64,000 nucleotides of DNA from Rubrivivax sp. (GCA_027485165.1 JAIXRN010000100.1:1-64000); one strand, 5' to 3'; positions 8,888 through 17,786 are shown, counted from the first letter of the stretch. The notes: generated by a model from the letters alone, not told the origin. Made by a program: numbers and translations.

Positions 8888-9445
8888 ATGCCAACAGCCC
8901 TTCTTCTCGTCGATGTCCAGCAGTCCTTTACGCACCGGCCCTATTGGCGGGGCGACCCGGCGGCAGCGTTCCTGGAACGTGCCAATGCCCTGGTCGCGGG
9001 CTGCGTGGGGCTGGGTGTGCCGGTGGTCCGCATCTTCCACGTCGATCCGCCCGACATCATGTCGAACCCGTTTGCCCTCAGCAGCGGCCTGGTGCGGCCG
9101 CTTGAAGGCCTGGCGCCGTTTGCTGAAGCCATCACTTTCGTCAAGCACCGCCACAGCGCATTGGCCGGTACCGCACTGTCCATCTGGCTGCGCGAACAGG
9201 GCATCGGCCGTCTCATCGTGGCGGGCATCCGCACCGAACAATGCTGCGAGACCACCACGCGCCACGCCAGCGACGAGGGTTTCGAGGTCGACTACGTCAC
9301 CGAAGCCACGTTGACCTTCGACATGCTCACATCTTCGGGCAGCACGCTCACGGCCGCGCAGATCTGCGAGCGCACGGCCACGGTGCTGGCCGGGCGATTT
9401 GCCACCGTCTGCACGGTGGAAGACGCGCTGGCCCGGGTCAGGTGA
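8888..9445 (+). CDS. Isochorismatase-like cysteine hydrolase
   Basis: A 185-residue soluble hydrolase of the isochorismatase-like superfamily. The catalytic triad is readable as Asp9 (LLVDVQQSF), Lys86 (FVKHRHSAL) and Cys119 (GIRTEQCCETT). Members hydrolyse isochorismate, nicotinamide, N-carbamoyl compounds or other amides; the active-site loops do not identify the substrate here. ATG 8888 is chosen because it begins directly at the conserved TALLLVDVQ strand. The stop overlaps the GTG start of the AraC-type regulator (GTGA), so the two are co-translated. The regulator probably controls this enzyme and perhaps the operon upstream. Confidence 0.88.
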   Translation: MPTALLLVDVQQSFTHRPYWRGDPAAAFLERANALVAGCVGLGVPVVRIFHVDPPDIMSNPFALSSGLVRPLEGLAPFAEAITFVKHRHSALAGTALSIWLREQGIGRLIVAGIRTEQCCETTTRHASDEGFEVDYVTEATLTFDMLTSSGSTLTAAQICERTATVLAGRFATVCTVEDALARVR

Positions 9446-10422
9446 AGGACGTCTGCTTCATCGTCCTGCCCGGCACGCTGTTGCTGGACTTGGCGGGCAT
9501 GGCTGAAGCCTTCCGCCTGGCCAACCAGCGGCTGGCCATGCGCGGCGCACCGGCTACCTACGGCTTGCGCTATCTGGGGCCGCAGCCGCAGGCTGTGTCG
9601 TCGGTCGGCGCCCGGCTGGCCGCGCTGGACCCGCTGCCGGCCACGCTGCCGGCGGGTGCCATCGTGGTGCTGATGGGCCAGCCCAGCGGCTGCGAGGCCG
9701 TGCTGCAGCGCCCGCTGCCGCGCGACTGGACGGACACCCGCCGCTGGCTGGCGCGCGTGCTGGCGCCGCAGCTGGCTGCTGGCAGCGCGGAGCTCGTCAC
9801 GATCTGCGCCGGCACCTTGCTTGCGGCCGATGCGGGCCTCTTGACCGGCCGCCGCTGCACCACCCACCACGAGTCGCTGGCCGACCTGCAAAGGCTGGCG
9901 CCGCAGGCCGTGGTGGTGGCCAATCGCGTGTTTGTGCGCGACGGCCCGGTGGCCAGCAGCGCCGGCATCACGGCGGGCATCGACCTGGCGCTGCACCTGG
10001 TGGCCCGTGACTGCGGCGACGTGGTGGCCGCCGCCGTGGCGCAGGTGATGGTGGTCTATGCCCGGCGTGGCCCGGACGACCCGGAGCTCTCGCCCTTGCG
10101 CAGCGGCCGGGACCACCTGCACCCCGCCGTGCACCGCGTGCAGGACGCCGTGAGCGAACACCCTGCTGATGACTGGCCGCTGGACCGGATGGCCGCGGTG
10201 GCCCATGTCACGCCGCGCCACCTGAGCCGCCTGTTCCAACAGCACGTGGGGCGATCGCCGCGCGAATTCGTCGAAGGCGTTCGGCTGGCACTGGCCCAGC
10301 GCGCTGTGGCCACGGGCCAGGCCCCCAAGCAGGCCATCGCCGCGGTGGGGATCGCCGGCGACCGCCAGTGGCGCCGCATGCGTGCGCGCCAGCGGCAGGG
10401 GGGTACGCAGGGCGACGGATGA
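9442..10422 (+). CDS. GlxA-type AraC-family regulator with DJ-1/PfpI-like sensor domain
   Basis: A 326-residue regulator. Residues 1-185 form a DJ-1/PfpI-like (GATase1) domain with the nucleophile-elbow sequence TICAGT (Cys122), and residues about 228-318 form the AraC double helix-turn-helix with LDRMAAVAHVTPRHLSRLFQQHVGRSPREFV. The GTG start at 9442 overlaps the stop of the isochorismatase-like gene. This family often sits next to amide or isochorismatase hydrolases and controls nitrogen-compound catabolism; that link is inferred. The second helix-turn-helix is shorter and less canonical (AIAAVGIAGDRQWRR) than in most members. The low-complexity spacer to kdpE follows. Confidence 0.85.
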   Translation: MKDVCFIVLPGTLLLDLAGMAEAFRLANQRLAMRGAPATYGLRYLGPQPQAVSSVGARLAALDPLPATLPAGAIVVLMGQPSGCEAVLQRPLPRDWTDTRRWLARVLAPQLAAGSAELVTICAGTLLAADAGLLTGRRCTTHHESLADLQRLAPQAVVVANRVFVRDGPVASSAGITAGIDLALHLVARDCGDVVAAAVAQVMVVYARRGPDDPELSPLRSGRDHLHPAVHRVQDAVSEHPADDWPLDRMAAVAHVTPRHLSRLFQQHVGRSPREFVEGVRLALAQRAVATGQAPKQAIAAVGIAGDRQWRRMRARQRQGGTQGDG

Positions 10423-10440
10423 TGGCTTGCGGGTGCAGCC

Positions 10441-10458
10441 GCCCGGCAGCAGCCGGGC
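10441..10458. terminator. GC-rich hairpin between convergent genes
   Basis: GCCCGGC (10441-10447), loop AGCA, GCCGGGC (10452-10458): a perfect 7-bp stem between the ends of the convergent glxA-like gene and kdpE. No T-tract follows on either strand, so it is at best a weak or Rho-assisted terminator. Confidence 0.4.
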
Positions 10459-10466
10459 ACCCACCC

Positions 10467-10528
10467 GTGCAGCCGCACAAGTGCGCAGCCGCACGAGCGC
10501 ACAGCCGCTCAACCGCACAACCGCACAG
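10467..10528. repeat. Imperfect 14-16-bp tandem repeat, about four copies
   Basis: Units at 10467-10480, 10481-10496, 10497-10512 and 10513-10528 share the core GCACAGCCGCACAA with substitutions. They fill the convergent spacer before the kdpE stop. No coding role is seen. Confidence 0.55.
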
Positions 10529-10545
10529 CGACCAAACCCCAGCGC

Positions 10546-11235
10546 CTAGGTTCTGAAACGGTAGCCGATGCCAGCTTCGGTCAGCAGGTGCGCGGGCATC
10601 GACGGATCGACCTCGACCTTCTTGCGCAGGTTGGCCATGTGCACGCGCACGTAATGCGTGTCCTGCGCATGACCCGGCCCCCATACGGCCTTCAGCAGCT
10701 GCTGGTGCGTGACCACCCGGTCGGGCTGGCTGGCCAGATGGGTGAGCAGCCGGTACTCGATCGGCGTCAGGTGCAGCGGCTCGCCGTCGCGTTCGACCAC
10801 CCGCCGCGCGAAGTCGACACTGACGGCCCCGAAGCGCAGCACGGGTTCGCTGGCGCCCTGGCCCAGCGCCTGCCGGCGCAGCTGGGCCCGCACGCGGGCC
10901 AGCAGTTCAGCCGCACCGAAGGGCTTGACGAGATAGTCGTCGGCGCCCGCGTCCAGCGCCGCCACTTTGTCGGCCTCGCCGCTTCGCGCCGACAGCACGA
11001 TGACCGGAGCCGTGGACCAGGTCCGCAGGTCGCGGATGAGGTCGACCCCGTCGCCGTCGGGCAGGCCCAGGTCGACGATGGCCAGCTCCGGGCGGCGGCT
11101 GCCGGCTTCGATCAATCCGCGCTGCAGGGTGGGCGCTTCGAACACCTCGTGGTCTTCGCTCTGCAGCGCCAAACGCACGAAGCGCCGGATGTCGGGCTCG
11201 TCTTCGACCACCAGGATGCGTGCGCGCAGTTCCAT
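10546..11235 (-). CDS. kdpE: KdpE response regulator (OmpR family)
   Basis: A 229-residue DNA-binding response regulator for the potassium-ATPase operon. The receiver domain has the acidic pair at residues 11-12, phosphoacceptor Asp55 (IVDLGLPDGDG) and the switch lysine Lys104 (YLVKPFGAAE). The C-terminal winged helix carries LTPIEYRLLTHL and DTHYVRVHMANLRKKVE. It starts 9 bp after kdpD ends on the same strand, so the two are co-transcribed as the last genes of the kdp operon. Phospho-KdpE activates kdpFABC transcription under potassium limitation or osmotic stress in characterised species. A candidate binding site lies upstream of the operon at 19923-19941. Confidence 0.95.
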   Translation of the reverse strand: MELRARILVVEDEPDIRRFVRLALQSEDHEVFEAPTLQRGLIEAGSRRPELAIVDLGLPDGDGVDLIRDLRTWSTAPVIVLSARSGEADKVAALDAGADDYLVKPFGAAELLARVRAQLRRQALGQGASEPVLRFGAVSVDFARRVVERDGEPLHLTPIEYRLLTHLASQPDRVVTHQQLLKAVWGPGHAQDTHYVRVHMANLRKKVEVDPSMPAHLLTEAGIGYRFRT

Positions 11236-11244
11236 CGGTGCATC

Positions 11245-13986
11245 CTAGACCGGTGTGGTGGCACTGGCACTGCCGTCGTCGGATGGGGGCTGGCCGCGCG
11301 GCAGATCGATGGTGAAGCGCGCGCCGGCGATGCCGGAGATACCGGCGGGCCCCGGGCGGTTCGTCGCGCTGATCGTGCCCTGGTGCGCCTGCACGATCGC
11401 GCGGCAGATCGTCAGGCCCAGCCCTACGCCGGGCAGCGCGCTTTCCTTGCTGCCGCGTTCGAACTTGTCGAAGAGCGCTTCTTCGCGGCCAGGCGGCAGG
11501 CCGGGGCCATGGTCGTCCACCTGGATCGTCACCGCGCTCGACGACGACCTGGCCGAGATCTCGATCGCGCTGCCGGCTGGCGTGTACTTGCCGGCGTTCT
11601 CCAGCAGGTTCACCAGCACGCGTTCGAACAGCACGGCGTCCAGGTGCAGCAGGGGCAGGCCATCGGCCAGCCGCACCTGCACCGGCCGGCCCTGCATGGC
11701 AGGCGCGCACGCGGCCAGCGCACTGCCCACCACTTCTTCCAGCGGCTGCCATTCCCGGCGCAGCGGCACCGCGCCGGCTTCCAGGCGGGCCATGTCCAGC
11801 ACGTTGCCGACCATCGCGTTCATGCGCAGCGCGGACTCGCGGATCGCGGTGGCCACTTCGGCCTGGTGAAGCTGATGAGCCGGCGCGCCCTGCGCCGGGG
11901 CCATGACCAGCGTGTCGGCCAGGCCGACCATCGCGGCCAGCGGTGTGCGCAGGTCGTGCGAGATGGCCGACAGCAGCGAATTGCGCAGCCGTTCCGATTC
12001 CATCTGCACCGTGCTCTTCTGCGCCACGTCGATGTAGTGGATGCGCTCCAGCGATATCGCCAGCAGCGACGCGCAGGTGTCCAGCAGCCGGCGCGGGTCG
12101 GGCCCCAGTGTGCGACGGTCGGCGGGCTCCACTGCCAGCACGCCGCGCAGCCGCATCGGCGCCTTCAGCGGCAGCACCAGGCAGGCGCTGGCGGCCAGGG
12201 TGTCGGTGCCGAAGCCAGCAGCCTGGCCGCGGTCGAAAGCCCATTGCGCCACCGCTTCGTCCACCGCTGCCGTGCCGCCCGGCACAGGCCGCAGCTGGTC
12301 ATGCTCGTCTGCGGCCAGCAGCGTGGCCTTGGCGCCGAATTCGGACGCCAGGAAGCGGGCGCCGATCTCCGCCACCTGTTCCGGTAGCAGCGCGGCAGAT
12401 AGGTCGCGCGACATCTCGTACAGGCCGCGCATACGGTGTTCGCGCAGGGTCGCAGCCTGTGCCTGCAGCTTCAGGCCGGCCGTCAGCTGGCCGATGACCA
12501 GCGCCACCACCAGCATCACGGCGAAGGTCACCAAGAACTCGCCGTCGCTCACCGCGAAAGAAAACCGTGGCGGCACGAAGAAGAAGTTGAACAGCGCCAC
12601 CCCCATGAACGCCGCCAGCACCGCCGGCCCGCGGCCGTAGACCCAGCCCACGCCGACCACGGCGAGCAGGAAGATCATCACGATGTTGGTGAGCTCCAGC
12701 AGGCCCAGCAGGGGTGTGGCAGCCAGCGCCACCCCCACGCAGGCCAGCACCGCTGCTGCATAGCCCCGCCAGGGAAAATCGCCCTGCACGACAGCGGGTG
12801 AGGTTGCGCCGGCGGCCTGGGCGGGGCGGTCCCGCGCCACCGGGGGCAGGGCGACCTGGATCACGTCCAGGTCGTCCGCCAGCTCGGCAATCTGGTCGGC
12901 CGCCGATGCTTGCCAGGGCCAACGACGGCGACCCCGGCCCAGCACCAGGCGCGACAGGTTGTGCTCGCGGGCATGGCGCACCAGCGCCGGCGCAGCGTAG
13001 GGCGCCGATGGCGTGGCCACCGTGGCGCCCAGCTCTTCGGCCAGCTTCAGCACGCGCAAGGCCTGCTCGCGGCGCCCGTCGGGCAGGCGCTGCACCGCGG
13101 GGGTCTCCACGTGCACGGCGTGCCAGGGCACGCCCAGCTGCGCCGCCAGCCGGGCGCTGGCACGCACCACCTTCTCGGCACTGTCGCCCGTGCCCACGCA
13201 GGCCAGCAGGGCCTCGCGGTTGGGCCACACGGCCTGCACGGCGCTGCGGCGGCGCCAGGCCTGCATCTGGTCGTCGACGCGGTCGGCCGTGCGGCGCAGC
13301 GCCAGCTCGCGCAGCGCCAGCAGGTTGCCCTTGCGGAAGAAGTTGCCAGCCGCCCGCTCGGCCTGCGCCGGCAGGTAGACCTTGCCGGCCTTCAGCCGGG
13401 CCAGCAGTTCATCCGGTGGCAGGTCGACCACCACCACCTCGTCGGCCTCGTCGAACAGCCTGTCAGGCACGGTTTCCCAGACCCGCACGCCGGTGATGCC
13501 ACCGACGATGTCGTTCAGGCTTTCCAGGTGCTGCACGTTCATCGTCGACCAGACGTCGACGCCGGCGTTCAGCAGCTCTTCCACGTCCTGCCAGCGCTTG
13601 GGGTGGCGCGATCCCGGCGCGTTGCTGTGCGCCAGCTCGTCCAGCAGCAGCAGCGGGCTGGTCTGCGCGCGCGCCCAGGCCAGCGCGGCGTCGAGATCGA
13701 ACTCCTGCAGCATGCGGTCGCGGTACGGCACGGCCTTCAGGGGCAGGCGCGGCAGGTCGCGCGCCATGGCCTCGGTCTCGGTGCGGCCGTGGGTTTCGAC
13801 CAGTCCGACCATCATGGCCGCGCCCTGTTCGCGCGCCGTGCGGGCGGCGGCCAGCATGGCGAATGTCTTGCCCACGCCAGCCGAGGCCCCGAAGAAGATC
13901 TTCAGCCGGCCGCGCCGGGCGCGGGCTTCTTCCTGCTGCAACTGCTGCAGCAGGGCGTCAGGGTCGGGGCGGGCGGGTTCGGTCAC
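11245..13986 (-). CDS. kdpD: KdpD sensor histidine kinase
   Basis: A 913-residue membrane kinase that senses potassium status and phosphorylates KdpE. Domains in order: KdpD sensor domain with Walker A GASAGVGKT at residues 33-41; a universal-stress-protein-like domain around 250-380; four close membrane helices of the DUF4118 type near 410-510; a GAF-like domain; HisKA with phosphoacceptor His677 (SAISHDLRTPLAA); and the HATPase domain with DHGPGLPPG and GVGLGLTICRAIV. The start is GTG at 13986, one base after the stop of the CorA-like gene, so translation is coupled. Length and domain order match the family. Position downstream of corA rather than directly after kdpC is unusual. Confidence 0.95.
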   Translation of the reverse strand: MTEPARPDPDALLQQLQQEEARARRGRLKIFFGASAGVGKTFAMLAAARTAREQGAAMMVGLVETHGRTETEAMARDLPRLPLKAVPYRDRMLQEFDLDAALAWARAQTSPLLLLDELAHSNAPGSRHPKRWQDVEELLNAGVDVWSTMNVQHLESLNDIVGGITGVRVWETVPDRLFDEADEVVVVDLPPDELLARLKAGKVYLPAQAERAAGNFFRKGNLLALRELALRRTADRVDDQMQAWRRRSAVQAVWPNREALLACVGTGDSAEKVVRASARLAAQLGVPWHAVHVETPAVQRLPDGRREQALRVLKLAEELGATVATPSAPYAAPALVRHAREHNLSRLVLGRGRRRWPWQASAADQIAELADDLDVIQVALPPVARDRPAQAAGATSPAVVQGDFPWRGYAAAVLACVGVALAATPLLGLLELTNIVMIFLLAVVGVGWVYGRGPAVLAAFMGVALFNFFFVPPRFSFAVSDGEFLVTFAVMLVVALVIGQLTAGLKLQAQAATLREHRMRGLYEMSRDLSAALLPEQVAEIGARFLASEFGAKATLLAADEHDQLRPVPGGTAAVDEAVAQWAFDRGQAAGFGTDTLAASACLVLPLKAPMRLRGVLAVEPADRRTLGPDPRRLLDTCASLLAISLERIHYIDVAQKSTVQMESERLRNSLLSAISHDLRTPLAAMVGLADTLVMAPAQGAPAHQLHQAEVATAIRESALRMNAMVGNVLDMARLEAGAVPLRREWQPLEEVVGSALAACAPAMQGRPVQVRLADGLPLLHLDAVLFERVLVNLLENAGKYTPAGSAIEISARSSSSAVTIQVDDHGPGLPPGREEALFDKFERGSKESALPGVGLGLTICRAIVQAHQGTISATNRPGPAGISGIAGARFTIDLPRGQPPSDDGSASATTPV

Positions 13987-13987
13987 G

Positions 13988-14953
13988 TCATAGCCAACCA
14001 GCGCGCCTGAACCGCCAGTACAGGATGCCGGCCGCGCCGGTGATGGCGCTCAGCGCCATCAGGTAGCCGTACTTCCACTTCAGCTCGGGCATGTGTTCGA
14101 AGTTCATGCCCCAGATGCCAGCCAACGCGGTGGACACCGCGAAGATCGCCGCATAGGCCGCCAGCCGCTTGGTGGTCTCGGATTCCTCGATCGTCACCAT
14201 CGACAGATTCACCTGGATGGCGGTGGCGATGGTTTCGCGGATGCCGTCGATGGCGCCGTTGATGCGTGCCAGGTGGTCGTGCACGTCGCGGAAGTATTCC
14301 TGGCTGCGCGCGCACACCGCCGGCACGCGGCCACCGTGCAGCTTGCCGGCCACTTCCAGCAAGGGCGCCACCACGTGCCGCAGCACGGTGGCGCGGCGCT
14401 TCAGTTCGTAAAGCCGCTGGATGTTCCACTTGGCAGCGCCGCGTTCGAAGATCTGGCTTTCGATCTTCTCGAGATCGGTCTCCAGCGAATCCAGGATGGG
14501 AAAGTAGCGGTCGACCACGGCGTCCATCACCGCATAGAGCACGAAGCCGGCGCCTTGCTTCAGGTGATCGGGCTCGCGCTCGCAGCGTTCGCGCACGCCC
14601 AGGAAGCCCTGCTGGCTGTTGTTGCGCACCGAGAGCACGAAGTTCTGGCCGACGAAGATCGCCACTTCGCCGTTGTTCAGCTCGCCGTCGCGCATCTCGG
14701 GCAGCTTCATCACGACGAAGAGCGTGTCGCCGTACTCCTCGATCTTGGGCCGCTGGTGGCCGTGGCTCGCATCTTCGACCGCCAGTTCGTGCAGGTCGAA
14801 TTCATGCTGCATCTGGCGCAATTCTTCGTCGTTCGCATCGCGCAGTGCCACCCACACAAAACAGTCGGGCTTGCGCAGCCACTGGTCGATGTCCTCGACC
14901 GGAATGTCAGCCAGCTTGCGGCCGTCCTGATAGGCCACGCAGTTGATCAGCAT
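13988..14953 (-). CDS. corA: CorA-family divalent-cation transporter inside the kdp operon
   Basis: A 321-residue CorA-like channel for Mg2+ (or Co2+/Ni2+). A large cytoplasmic domain starting MLINCVAYQDGRKLADIP is followed by two C-terminal membrane helices. The invariant GMN signature is at residues 282-284 (GIWGMNFEHMPEL), and the end is short and basic as in the family. ATG 14953 is chosen because the conserved domain starts there; longer in-frame starts would overlap the 42-aa ORF upstream. It lies between kdpC and kdpD, separated by 19 bp from the small ORF and 1 bp from kdpD, so it is transcribed with the kdp genes. Co-control of divalent-cation and potassium transport is inferred. All hallmarks are intact. 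Confidence 0.9.
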   Translation of the reverse strand: MLINCVAYQDGRKLADIPVEDIDQWLRKPDCFVWVALRDANDEELRQMQHEFDLHELAVEDASHGHQRPKIEEYGDTLFVVMKLPEMRDGELNNGEVAIFVGQNFVLSVRNNSQQGFLGVRERCEREPDHLKQGAGFVLYAVMDAVVDRYFPILDSLETDLEKIESQIFERGAAKWNIQRLYELKRRATVLRHVVAPLLEVAGKLHGGRVPAVCARSQEYFRDVHDHLARINGAIDGIRETIATAIQVNLSMVTIEESETTKRLAAYAAIFAVSTALAGIWGMNFEHMPELKWKYGYLMALSAITGAAGILYWRFRRAGWL

Positions 14954-14972
14954 CGGCAGGGTCTCATTGCAT

Positions 14973-15101
14973 TCAGCGGGACATCTTCCCATGACGCCTG
15001 CTGCCGGCCTGGATCTCCTCCCGGCCGAGCAGCCACCACGCGACCAGCAGCGGCGCAAACGTCGCCAACAGCGCCAGCAGCGCGCCAAGCCAGTCGCTCA
15101 T
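14973..15101 (-). CDS. 42-aa single-span membrane protein coupled to kdpC
   Basis: A short ORF whose ATG (15101-15099) overlaps the kdpC stop codon as ATGA, the arrangement used by truly translated neighbours elsewhere in this operon. The 42 residues start MSDWLGALLALLATFAPLL, form one long hydrophobic helix (about residues 4-26, with a WWLL end) and finish with a charged tail REEIQAGSRRHGKMSR. The layout (outer N-terminus, single helix, basic tail) resembles small regulatory subunits such as KdpF. It is not KdpF, which is present separately. I do not recognise a family; a role as an accessory subunit or as a regulator of KdpFABC or the CorA-like protein is inference. Confidence 0.65.
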   Translation of the reverse strand: MSDWLGALLALLATFAPLLVAWWLLGREEIQAGSRRHGKMSR

Positions 15102-15688
15102 CGGCTGGCGGATGGCTGGGCCAGGGCGTCGACGGCCAGGTTCAAGCGCAGCACGTGTACCCGGGCTTCGCCGATGAAGCCCAGCAGCGGCTGTTCGGTG
15201 TGCTGCTCGACGAGTTCGCGCACGCGCGGCTCGGGCAGGCCCCGCACCCGGGCCACGCGCGCGGCCTGGTAGTCCGCGGCGGTGCGGCTGATGTGCGGGT
15301 CCAGACCGCTGGCCGATGCCGTCACCAGGTCCACTGGCACCGGGGCGCTGTTGCCCGGGTCGGCGCTGCGCAGTGCCGCCACCCGCGCCTTCACGGCGTC
15401 GGCCAGCGCCGGGTGCATCGGGCCCTGGTTGGAACCGGCCGAGTTGCTGGCGTTGTAGGGCATGGGCGACGTAGCGGAAGGCCGGCTCCAGAAGTGGCCC
15501 GGGTCGCTGAAGGCCTGGCCGATGAGTGCCGAGCCCACTGGCTTGCCGTCCCGCACGATCAGGCTGCCGTTGGCTGCGGCGGGCATGGCGATCTGGGCCA
15601 CACCGGTCACGGCCAGCGGGTACATCAGGCCGATGATCAGTGACAACACGGCGAACAGAACGAGCGCGGGGCGAAGATGATTGGTCAT
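15098..15688 (-). CDS. kdpC: Potassium-transporting ATPase subunit C
   Basis: A 196-residue membrane-anchored subunit that stabilises the Kdp complex. One N-terminal helix (RPALVLFAVLSLIIGLMYPLAVTGVAQ) is followed by the periplasmic domain with the family sequences GSALIGQAFSDPGHFWSRPSA, YNASNSAGSNQGP and DLVTASASGLDPHIS. It follows kdpB by 11 bp and overlaps the 42-aa ORF by four bases. Length is normal for the family and no residue looks out of place. Confidence 0.95.
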   Translation of the reverse strand: MTNHLRPALVLFAVLSLIIGLMYPLAVTGVAQIAMPAAANGSLIVRDGKPVGSALIGQAFSDPGHFWSRPSATSPMPYNASNSAGSNQGPMHPALADAVKARVAALRSADPGNSAPVPVDLVTASASGLDPHISRTAADYQAARVARVRGLPEPRVRELVEQHTEQPLLGFIGEARVHVLRLNLAVDALAQPSASR

Positions 15689-15699
15689 GGTGCGTGCTT

Positions 15700-17778
15700 T
15701 CAGGCCAGGCCGGCCGCGGCGATGAGCAGGTCGATGGCCTTGATGCCGATGAAGGGCACGATCACGCCCCCCAGGCCGTAGACCAGCAGGTTGCGGCGCA
15801 GCAGCGCGGCGGCACCCACGGCGCGGTAGCGCACGCCCTGCAGCGCCAGCGGGATCAGCGCCACGATGACCAGAGCGTTGAAGATCACCGCCGACAGGAT
15901 GGCCGAGTTGGGGCTCGCGAGCTGCATCACGTTCAAAGCGCCCAGCTGCGGGTAGGTGGCGACGAAGGCGGCGGGGATGATGGCGAAGTACTTCGCCACG
16001 TCGTTGGCGATGCTGAAGGTGGTGAGCGAGCCGCGCGTCATCAGCATCTGCTTGCCGGTCTCGACGATCTCGATCAGCTTGGTCGGGTTGCTGTCCAGGT
16101 CGACCATGTTGCCGGCTTCCTTGGCCGCCTGGGTGCCGGTATTCATCGCCACGGCCACGTCGGCCTGCGCGAGCGCCGGTGCGTCGTTGGTGCCATCGCC
16201 CGTCATCGCCACCAGGCGGCCGGCGGCCTGGTGTTCGCGGATCAGCTTCAGCTTGGCCTCGGGCGTGGCTTCGGCCAGGAAGTCGTCCACACCCGCTTCG
16301 GCGGCGATGGCGGCGGCTGTGAGGCGGTTGTCGCCGGTCACTATCACCGTCTTGATGCCCATGCGGCGCAGTTCAGCGAAGCGTTCCTTGATGCCGCCCT
16401 TGACGATGTCCTTCAGCTCGACGACACCCAGTGCGAGGGTGCCGTCGCTCACCACCAGCGGCGTGCTGCCGCGGCGCGACACCTCGTCCACCGCCGTCTG
16501 CAACGCGGCCGGGAACACGCCGCCCAGGGCCTCGACGTGGCGGCGCACCGCGTCGCCTGCGCCCTTGCGCAGCTGGCGCACCTGCCCGTCCGTGCCCGGC
16601 AGGTCGGCGCCGCTCATGCGCGTCTGCGCGGTGAAGTGCACGAAGCTCGCGCCCAGGGCTTCGACATCGCGTTCGCGCAGCTGGAACTTCTGCTTGGCCA
16701 GCACGACGATGCTGCGGCCCTCGGGCGTCTCGTCGGCCAGCGAAGCCAGCTGCGCGGCATCGGCCAGATCGGCTTCCTTGACGCCCGCCGCGGGGATGAA
16801 GGCGCTGGCCTGGCGGTTACCCAGCGTGATGGTGCCGGTCTTGTCCAGCAGCAGCACGTCCACATCACCCGCCGCTTCTACCGCGCGGCCCGAGGTGGCG
16901 ATGACGTTGGCCTGCATCATGCGGCTCATCCCCGCCACGCCGATGGACGACAGCAGCCCGGCGATGGTGGTGGGGATCAGGCAAACCAGCAGCGGTACCA
17001 GGCGCACCAGGCTCACCGGCTGACCCGCACCCACGGCCTGCACGCCGAAGGTCGAAAACGGCCGCAGGGTGACGACCACGATGAGGAAGACGATGGTCAG
17101 CGCCACCAGCAGGATGGTCAGCGCGATCTCGTTGGGCGTCTTCTGGCGCTTGGCGTTCTCGACCATCGCGATCATGCGGTCGACGAAGGTCTCGCCCGGG
17201 TTCACAACCACACGCACGACGATCCAGTCCGACAGCACGCGCGTGCCGCCGGTGACGGCCGAGAAGTCGCCGCCCGATTCACGGATGACCGGTGCCGATT
17301 CGCCAGTGATGGCGCTTTCGTCGACCGAGGCCACGCCGTCGATCACCTCGCCGTCGGCCGGTATGGTGTCGCCGGCCTCGATCAGCACGATGTCGCCCTT
17401 GCGCAGGTTGTCGGCTTCCAGCGGGTGCCACTTCATCTCTGTCCGCGGCACGCTGCGTTGGTATTCCCCGTCCAGTTTCTTGGCCCAGGTCTTCTTCTTC
17501 AGCCCGCGCAGTGAAGCGGCCTGCGCCTTGCTGCGGCCTTCGGCCAGGGCCTCGGCAAAGTTGGCGAACAGCACGGTGAACCACAGCCACAAGGCCACCG
17601 CGATGGTGAAGCCCTCGGGCTGGGCAGCGGCCAGCGCAGTGGTGAATGCGCTGCCGACGTAGACGACGAACATCACCGGGTTGCGCCACTGCACGCGCGG
17701 GTCCAGCTTGCGGAAGGCGTCCAGTACCGCCGGCTTCATCAGCGCGGGGTCGAACAGGGTCAGGGTGGTTCTGCTCAT
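15700..17778 (-). CDS. kdpB: Potassium-transporting P-type ATPase subunit B
   Basis: A 692-residue catalytic P-type ATPase subunit. Phosphorylation motif DKTGT begins at Asp312, the actuator TGES is at 158-161 (the serine corresponds to the site of inhibitory phosphorylation known in E. coli KdpB), MTGDGTNDAPAL is the hinge motif, and CLIPTTIAGLLSSIG lies in the ion-linked helix. It couples ATP hydrolysis to K+ import through KdpA. ATG 17778 is chosen by family length and lies 8 bp after kdpA. All catalytic residues are intact. Confidence 0.96.
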   Translation of the reverse strand: MSRTTLTLFDPALMKPAVLDAFRKLDPRVQWRNPVMFVVYVGSAFTTALAAAQPEGFTIAVALWLWFTVLFANFAEALAEGRSKAQAASLRGLKKKTWAKKLDGEYQRSVPRTEMKWHPLEADNLRKGDIVLIEAGDTIPADGEVIDGVASVDESAITGESAPVIRESGGDFSAVTGGTRVLSDWIVVRVVVNPGETFVDRMIAMVENAKRQKTPNEIALTILLVALTIVFLIVVVTLRPFSTFGVQAVGAGQPVSLVRLVPLLVCLIPTTIAGLLSSIGVAGMSRMMQANVIATSGRAVEAAGDVDVLLLDKTGTITLGNRQASAFIPAAGVKEADLADAAQLASLADETPEGRSIVVLAKQKFQLRERDVEALGASFVHFTAQTRMSGADLPGTDGQVRQLRKGAGDAVRRHVEALGGVFPAALQTAVDEVSRRGSTPLVVSDGTLALGVVELKDIVKGGIKERFAELRRMGIKTVIVTGDNRLTAAAIAAEAGVDDFLAEATPEAKLKLIREHQAAGRLVAMTGDGTNDAPALAQADVAVAMNTGTQAAKEAGNMVDLDSNPTKLIEIVETGKQMLMTRGSLTTFSIANDVAKYFAIIPAAFVATYPQLGALNVMQLASPNSAILSAVIFNALVIVALIPLALQGVRYRAVGAAALLRRNLLVYGLGGVIVPFIGIKAIDLLIAAAGLA

Positions 17779-17786
17779 GGGGTTCC

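Noticed and set aside
10588..12387. 599-codon plus-strand open frame opposite kdpE/kdpD
   Set aside because: Its composition (His, Gln, Arg, Ala rich) is that of an antisense shadow of GC-rich coding DNA; the kdp genes on the other strand are unmistakable.
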